Below, in pieces: positions 1-12,181 of a stretch of 64,000 nucleotides of DNA. The DNA is from Cymodocea nodosa. Its lineage: Eukaryota > Streptophyta > Magnoliopsida > Alismatales > Cymodoceaceae. The translations under genes and the position numbers were made by a program. Below the pieces are notes generated by a model that did no database searches, was not told the origin of the DNA, and was given only the letters and a program-made list of their open reading frames with translations. The first letter of the stretch is position 1. Each line of letters starts with the position of its first letter. The stretch covers positions 2,182,501 through 2,246,500 of the forward strand of contig JAZBRI010000003.1 in the NCBI GenBank assembly GCA_036874045.1. Reading direction: 5' to 3'.

Positions 1-12
1 CCATCTTCATAG

Positions 13-1395
13 GGGACCACAAGGCCAACTCATTACCATGTTTTATATGACGAAATTGGTTTCTCAGCTGATGAAATTCAAGAGCTTGTTCATTCTCTGT
101 CTTATGTGTAAGATTAGTTGATAATCTTTTCATTCTTTGTTTCTTGCATTTTTGGTTGTGGATAGCTGAGTCACTTCAGCTTTTCAGGTATCAAAGGAGT
201 ACTTCTGCCATATCTACTGGTAAGTTAACTTTGAATGTATTTTGTCTTTTAGTCTACTAGGAATCTGGATTATTTTCTGCTGAATTGTTAATACATTGAT
301 TTAGATGATAAACTCATCGGTGGCAAAAGTAACGATTCAAAAATTGAGTTACCTTTCTTGTTATCCTAAATGCATTATTATTGAGTTACCTTTCTTGTTT
401 AGATCACAGTAATTGGTAACTAAATACTGGCTTTGTTGTCTGAATCGCATTCCAATAAATCTTACTCCTTGTAGGCAGGTTCCAAAGACTAGAACTGGAA
501 GGAATCAAAAATTGTAACCAATCAGGGTGTAATTCATTAATATTTCTTGGTGGATTGCATCGAAATCAAATTGAGCATTAGGCTAAATTGTTATTTCTGT
601 GAGTTTCTAGTATATATGACGATAAGCTAATTAATTGCAACACAAGGTGCTGGTATTGTTCTAGCAGATTCAATCATCTTATATTATTTATCTGTAGGCA
701 TATCTCATCTTTGATAGACATTTTTTTCTTTATTCTGTTCTGCGAGGCTGTTGTTCTTGAGTGCACTTTTTTCGCAACCTAGTGGTTTCTATCTGATACA
801 GTTCTCTCTCTTACTGAAAATGGTTGTTTATCCATCCTTTTGTATATATATTATACTTCGATCATTGCATCTACTTTTTTATTAACCATCAGACGTTAGT
901 TTTTCTTCTAGGAACTCTTCCATCCGTGTTATATTTTGCATAAAAGCATCAAATTACGTATGGCCATCTAGATCCTAGAGTGTGAACTGCACTAGCCTCG
1001 TTTTAAGATTGCCATTTGCATAGGGAATTGCATGGCTCAAATCTTTGTTTGTATTGCATTGGTTTTGTTCCAAGGCCCACATGCTGCTTTTATTAATATT
1101 TGTTTTTTCTCTCTTCTTCAAAGATCAGTATTATGTGGCCTCACTTTTATTAATGTTTGCATTCTTCAAAGATGACTTTACTTTGTAATTATACCCTTAA
1201 TGTTCTTGTTGTTTTTGATCAGTTGCACCTGTAGCTTATGCTCATTTGGCAGCCACACAAATATCACAGTTTGCTAAGTTTGACGACATGTCCGAAACAT
1301 CTTCGAGCCATGGATTTGCATCTTCTGGAAGTATTGCTGTCCCCGAACTGCCTCGTCTCCATGACAAGGTAAGCAGTTCCATGTTTTTCTGCTGA
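13..1395 (+). CDS. AGO4: Argonaute, AGO4 clade, C-terminal exons (partial at left edge)
   Basis: These are the last three coding exons of an Argonaute: 13-107, 188-219 and 1223-1395, joined by GT-AG introns, with a TGA stop at 1393-1395. The left exon follows an acceptor-like ttcatag at 6-12; the rest of the gene lies outside the window. The translation contains RPTHYHVLYDEIGFS, ELVHSLSYVYQRST, VAPVAYAHLAATQ and the terminal SSSMFFC, all typical of the end of the PIWI domain in plant Argonautes. The last catalytic His falls in the RPTHYHV segment. The short Ser/Gly-rich insert before the C-terminus and the MFFC end favour the AGO4/6/9 clade, which binds 24-nt siRNAs in RNA-directed DNA methylation in the nucleus. 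Clade assignment is by recall of family motifs. The last intron (220-1222) is about 1 kb and shows no recognisable gene. Confidence 0.93.
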
Positions 1396-1861
1396 TGCAG
1401 TGACTTTTGTGCGCTTTTCATTTGCAGATTTCTGACATGCCAACAAGAAGTGCATCTGGAAGGGTTTCTCTTTTCTCTTTTTTTGTAATTTAAACATGAC
1501 CCTTTTAACTTATTTTTGTCCCCTCGGCCTTTGAATTCATGGTGTTGGCTGATCGGTATTCCAGGATATTTTGTTCTGTCCCATCTGGAAGTGTTTATGA
1601 TTTTTGCAAGTATCTCAGTGCTATCAATATATTTCTTGGTGATTGACACTTAGCTTATCAAGCTGGTTGTGTTCATGCCTCTTTATGTAAACATTTTGAA
1701 AAACTGTACATTTCCATTTGGAGAATGTTAAGCTCATCCATCGGAGATTGCAAGTGTTCATCATTGGAAGGTAGAGATCTCTCAGCTCATCTTTGGTTCA
1801 ACGTGCTTCCAACCAAAGGTCACATTCCTGGGCATTTGTTAGCTACCAATCTAGATTATAA
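1396..1861. other. AGO4 3' flank, no gene
   Basis: This is presumably the Argonaute 3' UTR and spacer up to the Harbinger element. It is T-rich, and I see no convincing coding region. The open frames here on the minus strand lie over the last Argonaute exon and are shadows of it. Confidence 0.6.
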
Positions 1862-1882
1862 GGGTTGTTAGTGTATGACGGA
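1859..1882 (+). repeat. Harbinger left TSD and TIR
   Basis: TAA at 1859-1861 is followed by GGGTTGTTAGTGTATGACGG. The GTTAGTGT.TGACGG core pairs with the right end at 6346-6360 with a single mismatch. Several ACGGAAATGAAA-type subterminal repeats follow between about 1890 and 1950. Confidence 0.85.
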
Positions 1883-2098
1883 AAATTTTGACGGAAATGA
1901 AAATGAAAATTGTAACGGAAATGAAATGGAAAATTTGTAACGGAAATGAAAAAGAAAATTTTGAGAGGGGTTTAATGCAGAACTGAAAATTTTGATGAAA
2001 ATTTTGACAAAAGTTTATTACAATTAATATTTAAAAAATACAAATATATCTTAATTGAAATATTACAATACGAAATAATATTATCTAGTTCTTCTATC

Positions 2099-3484
2099 TC
2101 ACATTGTCATCATCATATATTTTCGCATCTTATCTATCATTTCTTTTCTTTGTTCTTGAGTTATTCGAATTTGGGCATTGCTTTTTATATGTATCTCTCT
2201 CATTAGTTGTATGTCATCAATAATATTTAACTTTTTCAACTCATCTAGCAGGTCTTCAAGTAAATCTTCTTTATCAGTTTTACGAATAAAATTATGAAGT
2301 AAAAAACATGCGATGACAATCTTTACTTGTGTTTCATATGGATATGACATTTGATCACGTAATATTAAGAATTGATGTTTCACAATTTCAAATGTACGTT
2401 CAATGATTGTTCTCAGTTGTGAATGTCTGTAGTTGAAATTTTTTACAGCATTACGATGAATTCTATCATTAACATAATCAGATAGATGGTATCTTATATC
2501 TCGATATGGACAAATATATTTTAGTCGATTTGGATATCTAGCATCAACTAAGTAAAACTTACCTGTATAAAAAAAATATTAATATGGTGATGTCTTCATA
2601 ACTTGTAAAAGTGGAAAACACATTTACCTGGTGGAACTTGAAAACCATTAGGTCTAGTAACTATATCTTGGAGAATACGAGCATCAGCAGTTGATCCTTC
2701 CCAATCAATTAAAATATATGTAAATTTCATATCAAAATTACATGCTGTCATTACATTTTGAGATAATTCACCTTTCCTGTTCCTAAATCTTGCTGTTTCT
2801 TGTTCATAAATAGTTGCTTTGATATGTGTACTATCAATAGCTTCAATACAATCCTATAAACATGCATTTTTATTTTGATATTGACTAAAATAACATTAAA
2901 GATAAGGAAACGCCAAAGGTGTGGAAATGTACCTTAAAATATGGGTACACATTTGAGTCTTGACGAATTCAACTTGGTGTTTCAGTTGAAGGTTTTGCTA
3001 GAAGAACATGATTTAGTCGTAATACAACATTTAAGACTTTATTAAAGTATTTACTAATTGTCCAACTTGATCGACTAAATTGTTTTGTAGTTACTCCATA
3101 CCTTTGATTTTGCCCAAATGTTACAAGGAACATAGCAAACTTCTCTTCTACACTGATATTGTTGGTATCTTTCAGGACTTCTTTCCTCATTAATTCACAA
3201 AAACCCTTGAAAACACTTTGACTCATTCTATAAATCTTTCGACAATTGTAAACTTGATGTGGTAAAGAAGGATCTAGTAATCTTCTTATATAATCTGCAC
3301 CTTATTTACTATAAATACGACTTGTACTTGAAAACAAAGTTGAGGTACTTGCAATCTCTGCTAAAATATTCCAAAAAGCAAGTAAACGTCTTCGCCTTCT
3401 TCTAGCATGTTCTTCCTTTTCTTCAAATAACATCAATGTGTTATTTACTAGTTCATCAAAATCCTCTTCAAAATTCATCGTCAC
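2099..3484 (-). pseudogene. Harbinger transposase (DDE nuclease), two in-frame stops
   Basis: Minus-strand exons 3484-2933, 2853-2628 and 2562-2099 join in phase through GT-AG introns to about 414 codons. The start is an ATG followed by an acidic stretch and an Arg-rich HARRRRRR segment. The DDE triad is visible: D in EAIDSTHI (about residue 191), D in GSTADARIL (about 241) and E in LRTIIERTFEIVK (about 314). The conserved ACFLLHNFIRK motif follows near the C-terminus. Two premature stops interrupt an otherwise open frame: TAA at 3304-3302 and TGA at 2971-2969. Family knowledge: this class is related to plant ALP1/HARBI1 proteins. No frameshift was needed, so decay appears to be by point mutation. 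It is unlikely to make an active transposase unless read through or repaired. Confidence 0.88.
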
Positions 3485-3682
3485 CTACAAAATTTCATGT
3501 CGAAACATATTACAAGGTTGTAATACAAATAAACATATTACATGAAATCATTCCACAATTAATAGAACATAACAAAATATGATAAACAAACATCAATAAT
3601 AATATCATTCCACATTTTCTTGTCCAAACAAAAAGTAGTTACATCATACATCTAATACAAAAAAAAAACATGTAAATCATCT

Positions 3683-4757
3683 TTAGTCTTCCATCTTTTC
3701 TAAGTGAAACTTCAACCATCCTTGTCGTATTTTTTTTGGAATTGATATAAAAATTTTACTGATTTCTTGCTTTTGGAATAATTGAGTAGTTTTATATCGA
3801 TCAGTCATAGATAGATCTTCAATCTCAAATATTGAAGCAATAGCTTCATCTAAAAAAGACTCAAACTTCTTTTGCTGTGCAAATATTTCCTTCTTCCATG
3901 CAAACATTTCCTTCTTACATACAAACATCTCCTTCTGTATGTGAACCATCTCTCTCATTTGTTTATTACATACCTCACCATTAACAGTATCTTGTTCACA
4001 CAAAGTAAGAAAAGCTCGTGACGTATCTTTCAAACTTTCTGCTATCATTTGTTGAGATTCTGCATGAGGGCGTGCTTGCTTCCCCTTTTTCCTTTGCTCC
4101 AATGGAACATGTGCACTTCCTTCTGATCTAGGAGGTATGTCAGAATCGAGGTCCATTCCATCTTGTGTAATGTCTGGAGTAAATGTATTTGGAACTTGAG
4201 TGTTTGGTACAATGTCTAATTCTTCTGCCTATCTAGACATATTTCCACTAGCTATAGTATCTTCAAAAATGAGTTGTAATTGTTCATAAATCAAACATGG
4301 TTTTCCCTTGCAGCTTTCACACTCTAGATGTGCCTACATAAAATTACAATATATATTAAGAAAAATTCAATACAATTGGGATAATCTTAAAGTATGTAAA
4401 TAAAAATCTTACCTTAATAAACTCCTTCCATATCTCTTCATCTATGTCAGTATACCCTTATATGAAATTCCATCTCCATCCACTCTGATTTGCAATTTTT
4501 GAGTAGTTACGATAAATTTGTCTCCATGTCTTTAAATGACTTTCCACATTCTTCTTTGTAATACATGCATTCCTTCTATTATTGTATTTTTCAACTACTT
4601 CAACCTAAGTACTCCCTTTTATCTTTCCATCTTGGGTTTTTTTGTTTCCCTCATTTAATACTTCTGACAAAATATCTAAAAAGAATGCATCTACATCAGC
4701 ATTCCAAGTCATATAAGTTCGTCCAGCATTACTCCGTCCTCTATTAGGAGTACTCAT
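3683..4757 (-). pseudogene. Harbinger accessory Myb/SANT-like DNA-binding protein, three in-frame stops
   Basis: Two exons, 4757-4413 and 4333-3683, join in phase. The first starts MSTPNRGRSNAGRTYMTWN and has the Trp-spaced trihelix/Myb_DNA-bind_3 pattern (TYMTWNADVDAFFLD, HLKTWRQIYRNYSKI). The second carries an acidic linker and a Lys-rich C-terminal segment with repeated EMF.-K heptads (about 3870-3960), probably a coiled coil. Stops at codon 51 (4607-4605), codon 100 (4460-4458) and 4231-4229 break it. In PIF/Harbinger elements such a protein binds the TIRs and helps the transposase reach the nucleus; that role is from family knowledge. The layout, adjacent to the transposase on the same strand, supports one element. 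Confidence 0.82.
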
Positions 4758-6308
4758 TTACTACATAAGATCAAATATTAATTAACTGCTCCGACAGAAG
4801 ATTATGAGATTTGCAAAAACATAATATATTTTGTTAATCTACTCAATATTTGAAAATGAAAGCAAAATAATAACTTTTGCAGCATCTGATGCAATGATCC
4901 TATAGTTTTAAAAGATGATGACTTGCTCAACCATATTGCAAAGAAGAATATGATATCAAAAAAATATAATAAATGACAAAATAACACAATCATAGATATG
5001 AATAATACAAAACATGTCAACTAGAAATATTTATTCTTCATATCAAATATTTGTCTTTTAAGAATAACATGTCAACTCTTTCTTATTAACAATACAAACC
5101 TTGGATATCTAACAGGTTAATAGCTTATTTATTGCAACTCTTTCAATATGCTTTCTACTAAGAATGCCTAGAGGCATTTTGCATTTAAAAATAGACAAAC
5201 AGATAATTTCCATTATTCCAAGGTGGTCTAAGAATAACAAGAAAATTGGCTTCTCTATTATCCAAGCTAACATTAAGTCAAGCAAAGATACAGATTCATA
5301 ATTACAATTATAATTCTTGCATCTACTTTGCAAGACATGAATTTAAAGTAAGAAAGGCCAACATAAGTTTGCCAGTTATTATCCACACTGTAAATCATAT
5401 GTAACATAACAAAGTAATAAAATGTGCATAAATAAAACAAGCAAGGGATCCCATAAAAGATGTGTGCCTAAGATAAAGCTCAATAAATACTTTAATTACT
5501 TTTATCACTTTTGATTTTGAACATAATGATTTCAAAGTAATACATAAACAAGTGTTAGTTAATCAACAATAACGGACATAATTAATAAAATAAATTGAAA
5601 GCCAAAATTCTTATCAGACGGCAAGAGTATGATGTCGCACAAACGAAAATCAATCAAATGAACAACCACACTGCTTCATTACGGCAAACAGTGCGAAACC
5701 CATCAAATTTTGAGCGGCACGAAGACGAACGATACACGAAAATCATACTTCTTCTCCTTTGCTTTCGCGACCGTGTCCTCTACTCCGGTCTCACTGACGG
5801 ATCACGGATGGAGATGCTCCGACGCTGGACGCATGGGAATCTGGAAGAGGATGATGGCAAGGGAATTTTGATGAGGGGGAAAAGGAAGATCAGAGCGGCA
5901 CGAAGAGACAAGGATGTCGATCTGGAAGAAGAACTTCGATTGGATATATTAGACCGACGTTGGGTTGACTAGGAACCGAAAGAATTTGATGAGACGAGAA
6001 AGATCAGACGGTAGATCGGAAGTCCAGAGCGTTTGTCGGGCATGAGATCGGGCCACTATTGGTGCAGGTGCAAGAAGGAGAGAAGCTTTGACGGTGAATC
6101 CTCCGCGGGCGAACGTCGTGAAGTCTCGGTCGAGGGTTTCGAGGGTTTCACAAGTCTCTGCCGCGAGAAGTCGGAAGCTTTGATGGCTTATTTTCTGAAC
6201 GGGGGCGATCAGAAAATATTTGACGGTAAAGGAAATTTTTAGATTTTATACAACGGTTAAATCCGACTTTCCTTTCCTTCAATTGTAATGCACACTAATA
6301 GCATTCTA
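4758..6308. other. Harbinger interior without recognisable gene
   Basis: The A/T-rich 4758-5600 part has only shadow frames. From 5700 to 6240 base composition becomes more G-rich, with short plus-strand frames (5595-5972, 6033-6242) that are Arg/Glu-rich but match no family I recognise. It could be promoter or leader sequence of the element on the minus strand. Confidence 0.5.
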
Positions 6309-6371
6309 ACGGAATTCAGCAATTTTCCTTTTCGTCAGCTGAATTCCGTCAGACACTAACCCCCCCCCTAA
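6309..6371 (+). repeat. Harbinger right subterminal hairpin, TIR and TSD
   Basis: The right terminus reads CCGTCAGACACTAAC, then a run of nine C (6360-6368), then TAA (6369-6371). Just inside it, ACGGAATTCAGC (6309-6320) and GCTGAATTCCGT (6338-6349) form a perfect 12-bp inverted repeat. The second arm overlaps the inner end of the TIR. Confidence 0.8.
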
Positions 6372-7740
6372 GTCTCAGAACGAGCTTTGAAGGGTTTTTC
6401 ATGGATAGATTGAAAATTTTTGCCCCAGAGTTTGATGGAAAGGATTATAAAATTCAATTTCTTTCCGAAGACATATAGGGAAAGTGATATTTCCACTGAT
6501 CTGCACATGAATTTGTTTAACTGGTTCACATGTATCGTGTATTTTCTAAGTACAATGGTTTCTCTTCCAATGAGTTTGTGGTTCTCCCTCCACCTATTGA
6601 TGTGAACTGTGAAACCTTCAACTTTTGGGGATGTACTCATTCGACCTGCTAAATTAACCTTAGCCCGTGGAATTTTTATGGGTTGGTTTTGTTTTTAAAT
6701 CTTTGATTTGAACCAAAGATCTTAGAAATGCAAGTGAAGTCCAGATTCAAACTCTGGTAAATGGTAAGATTTTTCTAATAAACATCGGCCTACAAACTCT
6801 GGTACATCAAGATTCAAACTTAATTTTTATTTGCATGCAAGTGAAGTCTTCTTACTGAATAGGGGAAACCAAGCTTTGGAATCCTGAAGATTTATATCAG
6901 CTCTGAATTTATGGAATGTAAGCTTAACAATATTACTGTTGGGTACCATGGGTGGGTGTAACATGTGAGTATAAATAAACTGAAGATGTATAGGTGGAAA
7001 ATGGTAGTTCAGATGGTTCCATGCATAATTCAATGTTGATGGATTGATTATAAGGGGACATGGATATTCTATATCCAAGTACAAGATGTTTCTCTCATTC
7101 ATATTCAGTAGTTTGAAATAACATCTTTAGTGTCTGTTATATTATTTGGTATGGTTTTCATGTGACATACAAACCTATCAGAAAATATAGAATGCTAATA
7201 AGATAGAGAGATGATATACTCTTGCTTGAATTATAGGAAATGGTAAAAGTTAGCATACTCAATTGCAATAATCGATCGTCAGTAGGCGTTCAAATTGTAC
7301 CGATTCACCTGCTCTGTGCATGAAATCTACGTGAAATTAAATCTTAATTATATATCCCTGATGTTTACAGAAAAGATACTATGAATGCTAATATTTGTAT
7401 TTTTTAACAATAAAAATTAAAAAAAGCCACCTGTATGGCACTTTTTTTTTATATTAAAGTAAAAAATTTAATCACAATCATAGATTTAAAGTGTCACGTG
7501 CGTAAGATGAGATGAAAAACAAAAAAAACAAAAAAACAAAAGGAGGGCCTCCCACTCACTCCTGTCGTTTGTTTGAAAATCAAATGGAGAGAGAAATAAG
7601 ATGGGTTACGTGGATTCGATCCCTCCACCGTTGGAATTTGGAAAACTCAAACCTGAACTGCTTAACTGCCGGTAACAACCAACGCCAACCTTTTTGTGGG
7701 CGTTTTCGCGCACCCTCCTCCTCCTCCCCTTCGCCCGGAG
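6372..7740. other. Spacer upstream of the 549-residue protein gene
   Basis: I see no supportable gene here. The last 200 bases (about 7540-7740) turn GC-rich and lead into the ATG at 7741, consistent with a 5' UTR. A poly-A/C run lies at about 7513-7542. Confidence 0.5.
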
Positions 7741-10700
7741 ATGGCGTTCTCGGCCTCCCGCTTCACCTCCAAAAGAGCCACCACCACCAACGGTTCCAAG
7801 ATGGACGGCCGTGCGGCGGACTCCGGGAAGGGGGGGAAGCCCCGGAGATCTAGGAGCGTAAGAGCGGGGCCCAAGGCTGCTTCGGCGACGCCGGCGGTGG
7901 CGGAGTTGCCGAATGCTAGGGATAATCCTCTGTTCTTGATGGAGGAGGGGCCAGAGAAGTCGTGTGAAGGGCCGGAGGGGCGGAGGGGGAGGTCGGTGGT
8001 CAGAGGCTCGGGTTGTTCCGGCGGGAGTCGGAATGGGGATGGGAGGACGAGCTCGTCGAGGGCTGGTGGTGGGAAACGGCGGCGTTCGCCGTCCAGGGCC
8101 TCTTCTCGGAATTACGAGGTACTTGCAATTCAAAGAGAGATTCTTCTCATTTGTCGATTACGATGGTAGTATTTGAATTTTGTGTGTGTGTGTATTCTTA
8201 TAGAGTGAGGTGGAACACGAACAAAAGTGCAACTTGGTTTCGAAATCGAGAACAAACGTGTCTGCTGGCTTTGATTCTAGCGATAAGACGAAATTTGGTG
8301 TAGATTCCGATGACAATGAAGGGTCGTCGATAAAGACGAGGGATTTGCCAGTACCGCCTAGTCCCGACCAATCTACCGAGACGGGAGTTGCAGGAGATGG
8401 ATCGCCTGTAGGTTCTATTAGGACTTGTATTCATCCATTTTCCCTGGTAGTAGTTTACTCTGTTTGAATGAACGAATTAATGGTTCTAATGGTTAGCGTT
8501 GTGGTTTTCTTCCTCTTTTCCTTGACTTAGATCTTGCCATTGCGATGCAAAACCAGTAGGAACTGGGGAAATGGAGTTTCTACCAGTTATTTTTTAGATG
8601 CAGAGGAGAAGACGATCAAGTTTGTGTGTGAACAAGTTAAGGTACCGATTCTTTTCTGTTTCTTCACTCGCAGGCTCTTCATCAAATCATATCATCGAGA
8701 TTGATTACTTCATATTGATATTCACTACCATTTTTATTGATTATCTAGGATACAATGCTACTTTATAGTTATTCTATGATTTTATTTCAGATTCGTGAAA
8801 TTGATGCTCATGGGATATGTGAGATTATTCGAGCAGAGGTTAGGCGTGCCGTGCTAGAAATCCAGAGTGGGCTTCAGAATGTCAGTGGTATTTCTGGTTT
8901 CTTCCGGCTGTTTTTCACCTAATTAACATGTTTTTGCCCTCTTTTATATCTAATTAACGTATTTTGAATAGAAAATAATATTCCAAAATTTATCACATGA
9001 CCATTCTGATGATGACAAGTTGGATTGTGCCTTCAGAAATGGAATCCAAAATCTGAGGAGTAAACACTTGTGACAATTGATATATTAAGAGCGACATGTG
9101 GGTAAAGGATGGATCATTAGACCGTTAATTCCTTTATACTGGCAAACCTCTCACATCACTTGCATTTTCTGAGTCATGAAAATGACTTCTGATTAGGAAT
9201 GCTGCAACCTGATCTATCTAAATCTGACTTGGTGTTATCATCTGTTAATATTGGGGCCCATGTTTGGATTTCCTTTAAAGTTAAAGCTGTATTTATCATG
9301 ATGCACTGGAGTCAATGTTGATCATTCTTTCCATTCAAGTTTGGGCATGACCCTTGAGAGATTCTACCATTTGTGCGTGCATTGTTTGCTTTTGTCTCTT
9401 CTACTAAATATGTGAAATATGACCTAGTCTACTACACTCTGTAATTTTTGTATTGTTTCTTGTTTAGGTTGTCAGGAACGAATCGTCTACTGTTGTTCCC
9501 GCTGCAGATGTTGCCGATATTCCTTCTGAGCTGGTCAATCCAGACACCTTGCTTTTTACCTCAGCCGTAAGAAGAGATTATGCTGTAAAACTTGAGCAGG
9601 TGTGGTGCTTGAATCCTAAACTGTTGGCACATCATGTAATCATTCTTAAAACATCCTTTTTGGTTGCTGAACTTTGAGCATCAGGAGGGTGCAAAGAATC
9701 TTCAGGCAGAATCGGATGTTGAGGAGTGCAACGAGGTATCCAAAGAATTCTTAAAAGGGACATATCCTGAATCTCAAACTTTCGAAGAACAGAAATCTCA
9801 TCTAAGGCAAAAGGTTCATTCTACAGTGTTTCTGTTTTAACTTGAGTGCAATAATTATTATTTTGTTGTTAATACTAATGCTGAAAAGCAAACACAGACA
9901 AGGGTCAAACCCAGAAATATGTCTAGGCGTTCGACTGAAGAAGCACTGAACTATTTTGATGAATGCACGTCCATATCAACATTTGATAGTGCCGACTTTT
10001 CCTCACTTGATGATCCGCCATCCAGCTCATTTGTTGCTCCACATGATAGCAATGGTATAGCTTGTGGGTCAGGCATGTCTGGATACTCATTTGTCAACTC
10101 ATTGGATGATCAACATATCCATAACAAGGTTGGTTTCGTCTGTTGATTGATATGATTTTGTCCAATGGGGTACACACGAGGAAAAGAAGACATTTATATT
10201 TAAATCAGTATATACATGCTGCATTTCTCATAATCAAGTAATTCAACTTCAATTCATGTCAGATATGTCAATTGAAACACAGGAAAGAAGATATCGTAAA
10301 ATGGAAGTATAATCATGTGGCTCATTGGCCATTTTCTTTGAAACCTAGGATAAAGTTTTATGCATTGTCACAGAAGTCTGATCATTACGCATTATAGGAA
10401 TGTGCTTTCAATTGTCATGTTCAGAAGTTTGCAATTTGTTAAATCTATTTCCATTGTCATGTTTTGTTGTGACATTCTTGATGTTGCCTTTTTGTGGTTT
10501 TATGATATGTATTAACTTCACTTTCCAAGCTTCTCATATAAAATTTTTGGAAAAGAAAATACTGTTTTGGTAAAAAATTCCAATTGAACATGCTTATTTA
10601 CAAACGCCCAATAATTACTTTTAAAATTGTCTCTTAGGACTATCAAATTTCAAAATTTATTATTAAATCATAAGATTATAAACATGAGATAGGGTTTATA

Positions 10701-12181
10701 ATAAATGATCCTGTACCATGTATGATTGTCAATTGATCTTGGGGAATCTATGATGACTCCCTTGATTGGTTAAAATTTACTTTACCGGGAACTTGATTGT
10801 TCACTACAAGTGGATCAACTATGTTTGTCAAACTTAGTTGGTAATTGTTCTATATATGGAATATTTGAATCCCTTATATCCATTCCAAATGGGCAGTGCC
10901 TGTAGTTTATGATTATTAGCTTGCACAGCAGATAATACAATACTCATCATACAGGTCACCATTCTACAGATAATACTCATGGTTGATTCTCCTCTTGACT
11001 GAAATTGTACCTGGGCTGTGGAATGGGGATCTACATTCGAGTAGGGAAGGGACGGGCATCTTCAACTATTCTAATGATCTAGCTCTGTCTAAATGGTTCA
11101 CTACCTTGGATTACATCCCAATTCAATCACCTAAAAATTAGAATAGGTTTTTGAAAGCATTATAAATTAGCATAGTTAAAATTTATATTGCTGAAGAAAT
11201 CATTAATCTATAACTTGGAACCTGTGCAACATTTTTAGCGCACATCTTAGATTTCAGTTGGATTCCAAGAAAAACCCTTTTATACCATTTCAATTACCAT
11301 TTTCAGCTGATTTAACCCTAATATCCTTAAGCATTCGAATCATCCACTAAAATCTGAAGCAAGACAATTAATTGAAGGGCTCGCTTGCTTGCATGTAAGG
11401 TTAAGATAAATCTAATCTCATACTCAAATAAACAGTGAAGCAGCAATAGGTGTATTTATTCCAAATACGAAGGGGCTTGCATTTTGCTTCGGAAAACATT
11501 GTTGCTGCTAGGATATCAGAGACGGAATCCACTAAATGAAATAACGTAATTAATTTCTTCAGAAATTGGATATTGTATGAGGAGTTCATGATATTTAAGT
11601 GACATTCCAGTCATTTATGTTTTCCCTCTACTGTTTATTTGTGGTGCTTTCGTTGGACATCACTACTTTGTAAGTGATTTGTGGGATCTCATACTCATGG
11701 GATTCCCTCACATCAGCATTGATTTTATTCTTGAAATGATGTGTAATGGGAAATTTTGTGTAATCAGCTTCTTGCGTCTAACGTTACATTTCTCTTGTGT
11801 TCTTAGGAATCGGATTCTCCATGTTCTTTAAACTTTTCTGTCACGGACTCGACAGCCAATAGCATATTGGGCAGCATAAAGGAGGATGATATTTTTACAC
11901 AAGATGGTGAGGTCCAAGATGATCACGTCGATTCCCCTATGTCACCCAGGAATAACACGTTCTATTCGTCAAGTGAAGCTGATGATATTCGTCAGCTTGC
12001 AAGGAGATTCCAAAGACGAATGAACAAAGATGTTACAAAAAAGTCTATTGTCGGCAAGGAATACAACCCAAATGACAATGCTTTGAAAATGTCGGCAGAG
12101 ACACTGTTATGCGAGAAGGTGATTCTTAGGAACAGAATAGATTCTGGTGGTTTACTTTTATGTAATCCTAGAACTGGGTAA
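7741..12181 (+). CDS. Plant-specific protein of unknown function, 549 residues, basic N-terminus
   Basis: Eight exons join in phase with GT-AG introns: 7741-8118, 8204-8407, 8531-8641, 8791-8880, 9468-9599, 9685-9813, 9898-10128 and 11807-12181 (TAA stop). The ATG at 7741 is the first in the frame after a GC-rich leader; an upstream GTG at 7696 is not a plausible start. The N-terminal 126 residues are rich in Arg, Ser and Gly (KPRRSRSVRAG, GKRRRSPSRASS) and probably disordered. The middle contains a charged helical stretch (KIREIDAHGICEIIRAEVRRAV). Exon 7 has the distinctive SRRSTEEALNYFDECTSIS followed by TFDSADFSSLDDPP, and the C-terminus ends in KVILRNRIDSGGLLLCNPRTG. I recall similar motifs in uncharacterised plant proteins but know no function. 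The long last intron (10129-11806) has no recognisable element. Confidence 0.85.

Larger units (their letters stand above)
1862..6368 (-). mobile_element. PIF/Harbinger DNA transposon, inactive, 4.5 kb
   Basis: The element is bounded by matching terminal inverted repeats. The left end carries GTTAGTGTATGACGG (1868-1882) and the right end its reverse complement with one mismatch (6346-6360). Outside these lie G-runs (left) and C-runs (right), and a TAA trinucleotide at 1859-1861 and 6369-6371. That is the 3-bp target duplication expected of PIF/Harbinger. Both coding modules typical of the superfamily are inside on the minus strand: a DDE transposase (2099-3484) and a Myb/SANT-type protein (3683-4757). 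Both carry in-frame stops, so the copy should not be autonomous. Subterminal ACGGAAAT-like motifs are repeated near the left end. The segment from 4758 to about 6240 holds no gene I can support. Confidence 0.9.

Noticed and set aside
5595..6242. Two plus-strand frames in the right part of the Harbinger element
   Set aside because: They have no recognisable motif and oppose the strand of the element's genes.
7606..8303. Several long frames on both strands over the first exons of the 549-residue protein gene, including one of 175 codons on the minus strand
   Set aside because: They are shadows of a GC-rich coding exon, with Arg/Pro/Gly-biased composition and no family motif.
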